Below the pieces are notes generated by a model. The model ran no database searches. It was not told where the DNA came from and saw only the letters and a list, made by a program, of their open reading frames with translations. Positions 25,241 through 34,482 of a DNA stretch of 64,000 bases are shown in pieces (the first letter of the stretch is position 1; each line of letters begins with the position of its first letter). The DNA lies in contig BAAFRX010000012.1 of the NCBI GenBank assembly GCA_045866275.1, forward strand, positions 15,814-79,813. The letters run 5' to 3'. Made by a program: the position numbers and the translations under genes. The DNA comes from Sideroxyarcus sp045866275 (GTDB lineage: Bacteria; Pseudomonadota; Gammaproteobacteria; Burkholderiales; Gallionellaceae).

Positions 25241-28200
25241 ATGAGCGCAATAAACAAGCCGGTGGTTAAACAAATCCAGTCCGTGTCATGGCCGGCCATG
25301 ATCCTGCTGGCCGGGATCGCCGCGAATGTCGCCTACGCGATCAGCTCGGCCAGCACAGCTTTCGTGCCACAGGATCAGCCGGTCGGCTATGTGGCGCAGG
25401 ACGATGTGACCAATTTCAGCCTGACTTCCGGCAATGAACGGATATTCCGTCCTGATTACGAGCGCGAATTCTGGAGCGGGAATCTGTTTGCCTATCCGGT
25501 TGATTCCGGCGGCAACATCAATTTCTCGGCCGAACCCTGGGTCGGCGGTGCGGCGGCACAACTGGCGTTGCAAAACTGGGATAGCGGCCGTTTCATCGCC
25601 ACGCGCAATGCGGCCTCGCCTTCCGCGGCCATTCCTTTTCGCTATGCCAACCTGTCGGCCTCGCAGCAGAGTTATTTCCCGACCAGCACGATCAACATCA
25701 CCAGCTTCAACGGCGACCAGATCGTGAATTTTCTGCGCGGTGACCGCAGCAACGAAAGTCCGGCCGGCATGCGCAATCGTTCTGCCGAGGCGGATGGCAC
25801 CGGCGGCCCGACCTTGGGCGATATCATTCACTCCCGCCCGTTCTATGTTGCAGATGCCACCAATCCCACGGTCTTTGTCGGGGCCAATGACGGCATGCTG
25901 CACGCCATCAACGCCACGACGGGCGCGGAGCGCTGGGCATATATCCCTTCCATGTTGCTGAACAAGATGGCGAAGCTGGCACATCCCTACGGCGGCCTGA
26001 CCAATCCGCACGACTATTTTGTGGATGGGCGGATCAATATTCGCAGCATCGATATTTCCGGCACGCCGACCCGTATTCTGGTGGGAAGCCTGGGGGCTGG
26101 CGGGCGCGGTCTGTATGCGCTGAATATCGAGGGCAGCAGCGGGCTCGCGGCAAGCAGCGAGTCTGACGTGGTGGGCAAGGCGCTGTGGGAGATCGACGGC
26201 ACGACCGGCAAGCTGAACAATGCGACGCCGACGGACAGTACGGCCTACCACAACCTGGGTTATACCTACGGGGCGCAGGCCATTGCCAAGGTCAATGCGG
26301 GCGGCGTGGACGCGATCATTGCGGGGAACGGTTACAACAACAATCCGCTGGGGGATTATCAGGCTTACCTGTACGTGATCAATGCCGCCAGCGGCCAATT
26401 GATCGCCAGGATTCAGGCGGGAAGCGGCGGCAGTGCAGCCAGCCCGAATGGCATCTTCAGCGTCGCGCCGATCGACATCAATCGGGACGGCAAGATCGAT
26501 CGCGTCTATGCCGGCGACCTCAAGGGCACGATGTGGAAATTCGATCTGACCAATGCCTCGGCGGCCAGCTGGAGCGTGAGTGCCCTGCACACCACTTCGC
26601 CGGCCCAGCCGATCACCTCAACACCCGGGGTGGCGCTGCATCCCAGCGGTGGCTTCATGGTGACCTTCGGCACTGGCGCCATGCTGGATACTTCCGATAC
26701 CACGGATAGCACGGTGCACTATGTCTATGGCATCTGGGATGGCGCGCCGGTCGCCAATACCACTCTGATGACCTCAAATCTGGAAGAGCGAAATTATGTG
26801 GATGGCAGCACGGGCGCGACCACGCGCGTGCGGCGCAGCCTCAACATCCAGACCCCAAACTGGGCGAGCGGGGGGGATAAAGGTTGGGTCGTCGCGCTGC
26901 CTGCCGGGGAAAAACTGGTGGGCGAGGGCAGTTTCATTGCCAGCGGGCGCTTCTATTTCACCAGCCACAATCCTACCGTTTCGACGTTGTCGGGCGCCTC
27001 TTCCGTGACGGCGGTGGCTGTGACCGCTGGCGGATCGGGTTACACCACGGCGACCGTCAATTTCTCCGGGGGCGGTGGCAGCGGCGCGAGTGCCACGGCA
27101 ACTTTAAGTGGCGGCGTCATCACCGGCATCAAGGTGGTTTCGTCCGGTACCGGCTATACCTCGGCGCCGACGGTTACCATCACCGGCAACGGCAGCGGCG
27201 CGACCGCCACGGCCAGCTTGAGTTCTGGCACCACCGTGCGGGGGGAGAACTGGCTGATGGAGCTGGATTTTCTGACCGGCGGCAGCAAGGATTCCCCCTT
27301 CCTCGATCTGGACAACAACCAGATCCTGAACAATGGCGACCGCATCCAGTACATCGCCAGTGACACGATTCCGGGGGGCGCTGCCGTGGGCGACCCGATT
27401 CCCGGGACAGATGGCATTCCGGTCGGGAAATTCCTTTCTTACGGCGTGATGTCGCAACCGATTCTGGTGCAGTTGCAGACCCTCAATACGACGTTCTTCA
27501 ACCGCAACGCCGATGCCATCTTCCCGGTAAACGAAATCACCTTCGGCGTGACCGGCGGCCACTTCGACGTGGATATCTTCTACAACGGCAGCACGGGGAA
27601 TCTGTGTACGACACAGACCGGGGTGAATGTACCGGCTGCCAAGGCAACCGCGTTCATCACCGTCGGCACGGATGGCCAAACGCCCTATCTGCCCGCAACG
27701 CTTGGGGCGATCACGGTGGATGGCGTCACCGTGATTCCGGCGCAAACCATCGTCAACCTTCCCGACGGCGCGGACACCAACGCCAACGCCGCCACCCTGA
27801 AGAATGCGGTGGCAGGGGGTTACACCGCGACAGTGGTGGGCAATGTGATCCAGCTCACCGCGCCTGTTGCGGGCACTAGCTACAATGGCAAAGTGATCGT
27901 CGTGGGGGATGGTACCTCGTCGCCGGGTTCGCCCGGTACGCCCGCCACCGGCTGGAGCAATTTCAAGCCGGCGTTGACGGTAACGACCTTCAGCGGGGGC
28001 GCGGCGGCGTTGAGCAATGTCACCGTAACCAAGAGTTGCAGTTCGAAGAACGGCAATTCGGATGCCCACGTGCACCAGTACGATGACAAGTACGACCGCA
28101 CCGGGGTGGATATGCTGAATCCGAGCAGCGGTACGGCGCACAAGCTGTCCCAGGCGATCACCTCGACGGCCACCAAGTACAAGGTGCTGATTCATAACCA

Positions 28201-29203
28201 GTACCTCAACCCGGCGGTGAAGTTCCACATCGGCGATGCCACCTATGAACCCAGCCTCGATGTCGGCTATCACAAGAAAGGCGATGGCGGCTATTACGAC
28301 CAACTGATCGCGCCCACGCTGGATGTGGCAACGTTGCCGACCTATAACGGCACCTCCAATGTGACCGGCACGTCCGGAACCGGCTTCCAGCCGATCGGCA
28401 GCCTGGTGTTCAACATGCCGACGGATGCCTTGAGTGCCAAGGACTGGTGGGGCAATGGCGATGTGCGGGTCGGCTTGCACCCGATCAATCCGGGTTGCGG
28501 CGGACGCGATGGTTCGACCACCGACGGCAATATGTACCAGCCGGTCATTCCGCCCGCGAATGGTGTGGATGGCCCCGGCATCAACGGCTGGTCGGCCTCC
28601 ACGGTTTCCATCAACTCGGTCGGAGTGCGTCATGGCGGCGCGCTGACTATCCAGCTCATCAAGGACACCACGCCGAACAGCGCGCTCGAGCTGAACGACC
28701 CGCTGGGGCGTCCCGAATACGGTTGGCGCGTCAAGAGTGCGGATCACGCGGCTTATGTCCTGGTCGAATACACGGTGTACTGGCACCATCCGACGAATGG
28801 CTGTTATGGTGCTGCGGGCTGGACCAAGACGCCTGCTGCGGACAATGGCAGCAGTTCGCCGACCACGCCTGCAGCCGGCTCGACCGACCCGAAGCTGGGT
28901 GATCTCTCCGGCACCAGCGGGGCGACCGTGACCAGCGTGGCGCGCAACGTGCTGGGCGATGTCACCACCACCACTATCACTTACAGCAATGGGAAGACGG
29001 CGAAGATCACCCGTACCCTGTCCACAGATGTGGATGGGCATAAAACGATTACGACCGAAACCTGCGATGCGGGCTTGCTGCATTGCGTAACGGATGTCGT
29101 GCATGAAGATTCGGCGGCTTCGAACATTGTCAACGGCGGTGACGAACGCGGCACGCGCGCGCATACCGGACGTGTTTCCTGGCATGAGTTGCGCAACGAT
29201 TGA
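25241..29203 (+). CDS. pilY1: PilY1/PilC-type pilus tip adhesin and assembly protein
   Basis: A 1320-residue exported protein; the signal peptide ends around residue 33 (IAANVAYA). Residues about 190-560 form the PilY1 beta-propeller, with VFVGANDGMLHAINATTGAERWAY near the start and the Ca-binding loop DINRDGKID at 412-420. Two Gly-rich GxGY segments occupy about 593-665. A long C-terminal part (665-1320) has no obvious counterpart in canonical PilY1. The usual N-terminal von Willebrand A domain is missing: only about 155 residues separate the signal peptide from the propeller. It would cap and prime pili and mediate adhesion. GGGAGG precedes the ATG. Confidence 0.88.
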   Translation: MSAINKPVVKQIQSVSWPAMILLAGIAANVAYAISSASTAFVPQDQPVGYVAQDDVTNFSLTSGNERIFRPDYEREFWSGNLFAYPVDSGGNINFSAEPWVGGAAAQLALQNWDSGRFIATRNAASPSAAIPFRYANLSASQQSYFPTSTINITSFNGDQIVNFLRGDRSNESPAGMRNRSAEADGTGGPTLGDIIHSRPFYVADATNPTVFVGANDGMLHAINATTGAERWAYIPSMLLNKMAKLAHPYGGLTNPHDYFVDGRINIRSIDISGTPTRILVGSLGAGGRGLYALNIEGSSGLAASSESDVVGKALWEIDGTTGKLNNATPTDSTAYHNLGYTYGAQAIAKVNAGGVDAIIAGNGYNNNPLGDYQAYLYVINAASGQLIARIQAGSGGSAASPNGIFSVAPIDINRDGKIDRVYAGDLKGTMWKFDLTNASAASWSVSALHTTSPAQPITSTPGVALHPSGGFMVTFGTGAMLDTSDTTDSTVHYVYGIWDGAPVANTTLMTSNLEERNYVDGSTGATTRVRRSLNIQTPNWASGGDKGWVVALPAGEKLVGEGSFIASGRFYFTSHNPTVSTLSGASSVTAVAVTAGGSGYTTATVNFSGGGGSGASATATLSGGVITGIKVVSSGTGYTSAPTVTITGNGSGATATASLSSGTTVRGENWLMELDFLTGGSKDSPFLDLDNNQILNNGDRIQYIASDTIPGGAAVGDPIPGTDGIPVGKFLSYGVMSQPILVQLQTLNTTFFNRNADAIFPVNEITFGVTGGHFDVDIFYNGSTGNLCTTQTGVNVPAAKATAFITVGTDGQTPYLPATLGAITVDGVTVIPAQTIVNLPDGADTNANAATLKNAVAGGYTATVVGNVIQLTAPVAGTSYNGKVIVVGDGTSSPGSPGTPATGWSNFKPALTVTTFSGGAAALSNVTVTKSCSSKNGNSDAHVHQYDDKYDRTGVDMLNPSSGTAHKLSQAITSTATKYKVLIHNQYLNPAVKFHIGDATYEPSLDVGYHKKGDGGYYDQLIAPTLDVATLPTYNGTSNVTGTSGTGFQPIGSLVFNMPTDALSAKDWWGNGDVRVGLHPINPGCGGRDGSTTDGNMYQPVIPPANGVDGPGINGWSASTVSINSVGVRHGGALTIQLIKDTTPNSALELNDPLGRPEYGWRVKSADHAAYVLVEYTVYWHHPTNGCYGAAGWTKTPAADNGSSSPTTPAAGSTDPKLGDLSGTSGATVTSVARNVLGDVTTTTITYSNGKTAKITRTLSTDVDGHKTITTETCDAGLLHCVTDVVHEDSAASNIVNGGDERGTRAHTGRVSWHELRND

Positions 29204-29219
29204 GACACGAGGAGAAAAC

Positions 29220-29663
29220 ATGAATGAAAGACAACGCGGTTTCACGCTGATCGAACTGATGATCGTGGTGGTGATCATCGGTATCCTGGCCGCGATCGCC
29301 GTGCCGAGTTACGGCAGTTACCGCATCAAAAGTTCGCGGGCAGCCGCCCAAACCGAGCTGCTGCAACTGGCGAGTGTGCAGGAGAAGATCTATCTCAATT
29401 CGAATGCCTACTCGCCCAATCTGACCACGGCCTACGACGGCAATGCCGCAGGCGGTCTCGGCAAAACCACGGGCAAGACCGAAGACGCACGTTATGACAT
29501 CTCCTTTAACGGCACGCCGGATCAGACCTTCGAGATTCGCGCGGTACCCGTGGCGGGCAGTGCGCAGGCGGGCGACGGCTGTCTGTTGATCAAGGACAAT
29601 GGCATCCGCCAGTGGCACGAGAGCAATGATGCTTGCAACTCGGCATCACCGAAGACGTGGTGA
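29220..29663 (+). CDS. pilE: Type IV pilin-like minor pilin PilE
   Basis: A 147-residue pilin with a six-residue leader (MNERQRG) and the classical mature start FTLIELMIVVVIIGILAAIA with Glu at +5. A C-terminal disulfide loop is probable (CLLIKDNG...DAC). Position after pilY1, small size and family match point to the minor pilin PilE of the fimT-pilVWX-pilY1 set and not the main pilin PilA. GAGGAGA precedes the ATG. It is the last gene of the operon, which closes with a terminator 23 bases later. Confidence 0.9.
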   Translation: MNERQRGFTLIELMIVVVIIGILAAIAVPSYGSYRIKSSRAAAQTELLQLASVQEKIYLNSNAYSPNLTTAYDGNAAGGLGKTTGKTEDARYDISFNGTPDQTFEIRAVPVAGSAQAGDGCLLIKDNGIRQWHESNDACNSASPKTW

Positions 29664-29685
29664 TCGTCGCAGTCGGTAAATCCTG

Positions 29686-29713
29686 ACAGCGGGTTCGCCC
29701 GCTGTTTTGTTTT
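29686..29713 (+). terminator. Rho-independent terminator of the pilus operon
   Basis: ACAGCGGG pairs with CCCGCTGT around a TTCG tetraloop, followed by TTTGTTTT. It starts 23 bases after the pilE stop. Confidence 0.93.
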
Positions 29714-29739
29714 ATATGCCTTGAGACAAGGAAGTTGGC

Positions 29740-30798
29740 GTGAGTGAAATCGTAATAATCGGTGCGGGCGCACTGGGGCTGGCGACGGCGGAAGCGTTTT
29801 TGCGGCAAGGCGCTGCGGTGACCGTGCTGGAACGCGGCGAGGTCGGGCGCGAGGCGTCCTGGGCGGGGGGCGGCATTTTGTCGCCGCTGTGTCCGTGGGA
29901 TTACTCCGAAGAAGTGACGCGACTGGCGTTGCGCAGCATGTCGCTGTTTGCATCGTGGGCAGAACGTCTGCATGCCGCGACCGGCATCGATCCGGAATAC
30001 AACCGTTGCGGCATGCGGGTGTTGCCGCCGTTCGATGTTCAGGCGGCCACGCAGTGGTGCGCAGCGCATGGGGTTGCCTGTCTTCCATCTCCCGCAGGGC
30101 GAGAAATTGAGGGAGAGGGAGAAGCCTTGTTCCTCCCCGAGGTTGCACAGGTGCGCAATCCACGCTTGTTGCAGGCGCTGCGGGCAGAGGTGCTGCGCCT
30201 GGGCGGGCGCATCGTCGAGCAGTGCGCGGTCGGGCACCTCCCCGCTGCGGGCGGGCGGGTGACCGGTTTGCAGACCACGCGCGGGGCTTTCGTGGCCGAC
30301 AATTATGTCGTGACGGCGGGGGCGTGGAGCCAGGTGCTGCTGGCCGAGCATGCCTTGCATGCCGAGATCAAGCCGATGCGCGGCCAGATGCTGTTGTTCA
30401 AATTCGATGCGCCGCCGTTGCCGCATATTCTGCTGCAGGGCGATCTGTATTTCATCCCGCGCCGCGACGGGCACTTGCTGGTTGGCAGCACGCTGGAAGA
30501 TGTCGGTTTCGATAAATCCACGACCGGGGAAGCGCGCGAGTCGCTGCTGCGCCGCGCCGTTGCCCTGTTGCCGGCCTTGCGCGACCAACCCATCGTCAAA
30601 CATTGGGCGGGTTTGCGTCCGGGGTCGCCCGGCAATATTCCGACCATCGGCCGCCATCCGGACCTGTCCAATCTATTCCTCAACAGCGGTCACTTCCGGT
30701 ATGGCGTGACCATGGCGCCGGCCAGCGTGGAGATTTTGCTGAACGAGATGGAAGGTCATCCGCAACCGTTCGAAGTAGCATCGTACCGCTGGCGTTGA
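29740..30798 (+). CDS. thiO: Glycine oxidase ThiO
   Basis: A 352-residue flavoprotein of the DAO family. The FAD-binding motif is at the N-terminus (EIVIIGAGALGLATAEAFL), followed by GREASWAGGGILSPL and, near the end, HWAGLRPGSPGNIPTIG and NSGHFRYGVTMAP. ThiO oxidises glycine to dehydroglycine (iminoacetate) for the thiazole ring of thiamine. No other thi gene is adjacent. The start is GTG with AAGGAAG upstream. Residues about 116-128 (PSPAGREIEGEGE) look like an in-frame repeat insertion. Confidence 0.9.
   Translation: MSEIVIIGAGALGLATAEAFLRQGAAVTVLERGEVGREASWAGGGILSPLCPWDYSEEVTRLALRSMSLFASWAERLHAATGIDPEYNRCGMRVLPPFDVQAATQWCAAHGVACLPSPAGREIEGEGEALFLPEVAQVRNPRLLQALRAEVLRLGGRIVEQCAVGHLPAAGGRVTGLQTTRGAFVADNYVVTAGAWSQVLLAEHALHAEIKPMRGQMLLFKFDAPPLPHILLQGDLYFIPRRDGHLLVGSTLEDVGFDKSTTGEARESLLRRAVALLPALRDQPIVKHWAGLRPGSPGNIPTIGRHPDLSNLFLNSGHFRYGVTMAPASVEILLNEMEGHPQPFEVASYRWR
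30087..30122. repeat. In-frame palindromic insertion inside thiO
   Basis: ATCTCCCGCAGGGCGAG, then AAATTGAGGGAGAGGGA, forms an inverted TCTCCC/GGGAGA pair typical of short intergenic repeats of proteobacteria. Here it is read through in frame and encodes a hydrophilic PAGREIEGEGE loop with composition unlike the flanking protein. Insertion is inferred from sequence character; no second copy is in the window. Confidence 0.45.
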
Positions 30799-30849
30799 CA
30801 GCGTGGGGCGAACTTCAATCTGACGGTCCGGGTTGTAATCGCACAATCT

Positions 30850-30911
30850 GTCGGGTTAAAACCCGACCCACGGGGAACGGCTGGGTTTTGTGGGTCGGAC
30901 TTAAGTCCGAC
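30850..30911. repeat. TCGGACT/TCGGGTT double-hairpin repeat, copy C
   Basis: GTCGGGTTAAAACCCGAC, CCCAC, a short spacer, GTGGG and GTCGGACTTAAGTCCGAC make the same double hairpin as at 17061, in the opposite orientation. It lies between thiO and tRNA-Thr, about 60 bases before the tRNA promoter. Confidence 0.9.
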
Positions 30912-30970
30912 GCGGCGTGAGCAAACTCACCGGCAGCACACGCTTAAAACCGCCAACATGCAAATCTGCA

Positions 30971-31000
30971 TTGCCGCCCCGTGGCCTCTACGCATATAAT
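30971..31000 (+). promoter_or_regulatory. tRNA-Thr promoter
   Basis: TTGCCG (30971-30976) and TATAAT (30995-31000) are spaced by 18 bases. CCGCGCC follows the -10 directly, a GC-rich discriminator typical of stable-RNA promoters. The tRNA starts at 31013. Confidence 0.75.
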
Positions 31001-31012
31001 CCGCGCCGGTAT

Positions 31013-31088
31013 GCCGATGTAGCTCAGTTGGTAGAGCAACGCACTCGTAACGCGTAGGTCACCAGTTCGATTCCGGTCATCGGCACCA
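31013..31088 (+). tRNA. tRNA-Thr (anticodon CGT)
   Basis: The 76-base gene ends in an encoded CCA. The acceptor stem GCCGATG/CATCGGC, D arm GCTC/GAGC, anticodon loop CTCGTAA (CGT, decoding ACG) and T loop TTCGATT are all present. Two A-C mismatches occur, one at the loop end of the anticodon stem and one in the T stem, which is more than usual. It lies immediately before the efflux operon, starting 41 bases upstream of the adaptor gene. Confidence 0.93.
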
Positions 31089-31128
31089 TTTCCCCTCGCT
31101 TCTAGGTCGCGAACAGTCAGGAGTGTCA

Positions 31129-32306
31129 ATGACGCTGTCATCTTCCGGTTCGCTTTTGTCCCGCCATAAAAAACTTTTCATCTCCCTTTTGGGAGCGGTC
31201 GTGCTCGTGGCGGCGTTCGTGTGGCTGACCCGCGCCAAACCGATCCCGGTGGTGTTGCAAGCAGTCGAGCGCGGCGTTGTCGAAGCTTCGGTCAGCAATA
31301 CCCGCGCCGGTACGGTGAATGCCTGCCGCCGCGCCAAGATGTCGCCCTCGGCCGGCGGCCAGATTTCCAAATTGAAGGTGAAGAAGGGCCAGCATGTGCG
31401 CAAGGGCGATGTGCTGCTGGAACTGTGGAACGACGACCTGCACGCGCAGGAGCGGTTGGCGCAGGAACAGCTCAAGGTTTCGCTGACGCGGGTGGAGGAG
31501 GTGTGCACGCTGGCCGAAGCCGCGCAACGCGACGCGCTCCGCTCGCAGGAACTGCGCGACAAGGGATTCATCTCCGCGCAACAACTGGACCGCGCGCAGA
31601 CCGATGCCGCAGCCCGCCAGGCAGCCTGCGCCTCGGCCAGGGGCGACATCGAGCAGAGCCGTTCGCGCATCGCGGTTGCGCGCGCGCAACTGGAACGCAT
31701 GGTGCTGCGCGCGCCGTTTGACGGCGTGGTGGCGGACATCAGCGGCGAACTCGGTGAATACGCCACGCCGTCGCCGCCCGGCATCCTCACTTTGCCGGCG
31801 ATTGATCTGATTGACGACAGTTGCCTGTACGTAAGCGCGCCCATCGACGAGGTGGACGCGTCCAAGCTCAAGGTCGGCCAGACGGCGCGCATCACGCTGG
31901 ACGCGATCAAGGGTCGAACCTTCGGCGGAAAAGTGCGGCGCATCGCGCCCTATGTGCTCGATCTGGAAAAACAGGCGCGCACGGTCGAAGTCGAGGTCGA
32001 ATTCGACAAACTACAGCCGGGCGACGATCTGCTGGTGGGTTACAGCGCCGATGTGGAGATCATCCACGAGGTGCATCAGAACGTCCTGCGCGTTCCGGCG
32101 CGGGCGCTGCTGGAAGGCAACCGAGTGTTGCTGCTTGGCCGCGACGGCGTGCTGGAAGAACGCAAATTGACCACCGGTCTGTCGAACTGGGAATATGCCG
32201 AAGTGAGCGCAGGGCTGGCCGCAGGGGAGCGTGTGGTGTTGTCGCTGGACCGTGCAGGCGTGAAAGCCGGCGCGCGCGCGGAGGCGGAAGCCGCTGCAAT
32301 CGCCCC

Positions 32307-32310
<4 letters not shown>
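31129..32310 (+). CDS. Periplasmic adaptor (membrane fusion) protein of an ABC efflux system, MacA/HlyD-like
   Basis: A 393-residue protein with one N-terminal membrane anchor (residues 15-32). A lipoyl-like half follows (GQISKLKVKKGQHVRKGDVLLELWN), then an alpha-helical hairpin (about 105-185) and the second lipoyl half (LRAPFDGVVADISGELGEY). Barrel and membrane-proximal domains end the protein. It would bridge the inner-membrane ABC permeases to an outer-membrane exit duct, no TolC gene being nearby. ATG 31129 is preferred over GTG 31123 because AGGAG lies at the right distance. The stop overlaps the ATPase start. Confidence 0.88.
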
Positions 32311-32990
<680 letters not shown>

Positions 32991-32993
32991 TTG

Positions 32994-33083
32994 AGCCACG
33001 GATGAACACGGATGAAACACGGATGAGCCTCAACTGTGGATCGGTTTGGTTTTATCCGTGGGTATCCGTGTTCATCCGTGGCT
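32994..33083. repeat. MITE-like palindromic repeat, copy 2 (CACGGATGAA family)
   Basis: The same perfect 20-bp terminal inverted repeats as at 6-140 enclose a shorter centre with a third ten-mer unit. It begins three bases after the stop codon of the ATPase gene and ends 16 bases before the permease ATG, so it fills the whole gap inside an operon. Confidence 0.88.
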
Positions 33084-33099
33084 GAATTAATTACCTGAC

Positions 33100-34305
33100 A
33101 TGAAACTCGCCGACACCATCCAGTTCGCCTCCGGCAGCTTGCGCGGCAGCCCGGCGCGCACGCTGCTGATGATGCTGGCGATGTCCATCGGGGTGGCTGC
33201 GGTGGTGGTGCTGACCGCGCTGGGCGAGGGCGCGCGCCGCTACGTGGTGGACCAGTTTGCCTCGCTGGGCACCAATCTCGTCATCGTGCTGCCCGGGCGC
33301 ACCGAGACGGCGGGTGTTTCGCCCGGCATGCTGATGGGGCAGATTCCACGCGAGATTGCGCTGGAGGACGCGCAGGCCATTTTGCAAAGCCGTGCCGTCA
33401 GGCGTATCGCGCCGCTGGCCGTGGGCACGGCCACCCTGTCGCGCGATGCGCTGAACCGCGAGGTGGTGGTGCTGGGTTCCACCGCAGACCTGCTCGAAGT
33501 GCGCCACATGCGCTTGGGCGCGGGGCGCTTCCTGCCGCCGGGCGATATTCACGACACGACTTCAGTGTGCGTGCTGGGCAACCAGATGAAAGCTGAACTG
33601 TTCGGTCAAGCCAACGCCATCGGGCAGTGGGTGCGCCTCGGCGACCGCCGTTTCCGCGTCATCGGCGTGCTGGCCGCGCAGGGTGAATCCATGGGCATGC
33701 GCACCGACGAACTGGTGATCATCCCGGTGGCGGCGGCGCACCAGTTGTTCAACACCGCCGGCCTGTTCCGCGTGCTGGTCGAAGCGAACAGCCGCGAGGC
33801 CATCGAGCAGGCGCGCAGCGACGCGGAACGCATCCTGTTCGAGCGCCACCAGGAAAAGGATGTCACGGTCATCACCCAGGATGCCGTGCTGCAAACTTTC
33901 GACCGCATCCTCACCGCGCTGACCATGGCCGTGGGCGGCATCGCGGCGATCAGCCTGGCGGTGGCCGGGGTGCTGATCATGAATGTCATGCTCATTGCCG
34001 TGGCGCAGCGAGTCAAGGAGATCGGCCTGCTGAAGGCTTTGGGAGCGCCGGGCAGACAGATCCGTCATCTGTTCTTCGCCGAGGCCGCTTTGCTTTCGGG
34101 TGTGGGCAGCATCGCCGGACTGGGGCTGGGCTACGCCGGCAGCGCGGTGATCGGCCTCCTGTATCCCAGCCTGCCGGTCGCGCCGCCGTGGTGGGCCGTG
34201 CTGGCGGCCAGCGCCACTGCGCTCGGCACCGGCATCCTGTTCAGCGTGTGGCCGGCGCGGCGCGCGGCGCGGCTCGACCCGGTCGCCGCCCTGGCGGGGA
34301 AATGA
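33100..34305 (+). CDS. ABC transporter permease 1, MacB/FtsX family
   Basis: A 401-residue membrane protein with one N-terminal helix (residues about 20-42), a periplasmic MacB_PCD domain (about 45-245) and three C-terminal helices in the FtsX domain, with NVMLIAVAQRVKEIGLLKALGA as the coupling segment. It would form the membrane part of the efflux pump with the ATPase upstream and the second permease. Unlike E. coli MacB, the ATPase is a separate protein. Substrate unknown; antibiotic, peptide or lipoprotein export are possible. Confidence 0.9.
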   Translation: MKLADTIQFASGSLRGSPARTLLMMLAMSIGVAAVVVLTALGEGARRYVVDQFASLGTNLVIVLPGRTETAGVSPGMLMGQIPREIALEDAQAILQSRAVRRIAPLAVGTATLSRDALNREVVVLGSTADLLEVRHMRLGAGRFLPPGDIHDTTSVCVLGNQMKAELFGQANAIGQWVRLGDRRFRVIGVLAAQGESMGMRTDELVIIPVAAAHQLFNTAGLFRVLVEANSREAIEQARSDAERILFERHQEKDVTVITQDAVLQTFDRILTALTMAVGGIAAISLAVAGVLIMNVMLIAVAQRVKEIGLLKALGAPGRQIRHLFFAEAALLSGVGSIAGLGLGYAGSAVIGLLYPSLPVAPPWWAVLAASATALGTGILFSVWPARRAARLDPVAALAGK

Positions 34306-34330
34306 TGGATAAATCCATAACCACAAACCC

Positions 34331-34477
34331 CGTCATACCGGCGCAGGCCGGTATCCAGCGAATCGAACAAGCCACGCGAAGCGTGACAAAACCTGACTGC
34401 ACGTTGAATACCCCCACTGGATTCCGGCTTGACCGTAGGTCAGTTTATCCTGAGCCTGCCGAAGGGCCGGAATGACG
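34331..34477. repeat. CGTCATTCCGGCG palindromic repeat, copy 2, interrupted
   Basis: This copy matches 18081-18193 from CGTCATACCGGCG through TGGATTCCGGCTT. About 34 bases (34432-34465) containing TTATCCTGAGCCTGCCGAAG then interrupt the right arm before GCCGGAATGACG. The insert resembles another common short bacterial repeat, so one element seems to have landed in another. It ends five bases before the ATG of permease 2. Confidence 0.85.
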
Positions 34478-34482
34478 ATGCC

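Noticed and set aside
27104..29278. Minus-strand open frame of about 720 residues opposite pilY1
   Set aside because: Antisense of a repetitive, Gly/Thr-rich gene; no ribosome site or recognisable domain.
30087..30122. Frameshift or pseudogene status of thiO because of the repeat
   Set aside because: The insertion keeps the frame and the FAD and C-terminal motifs are intact.
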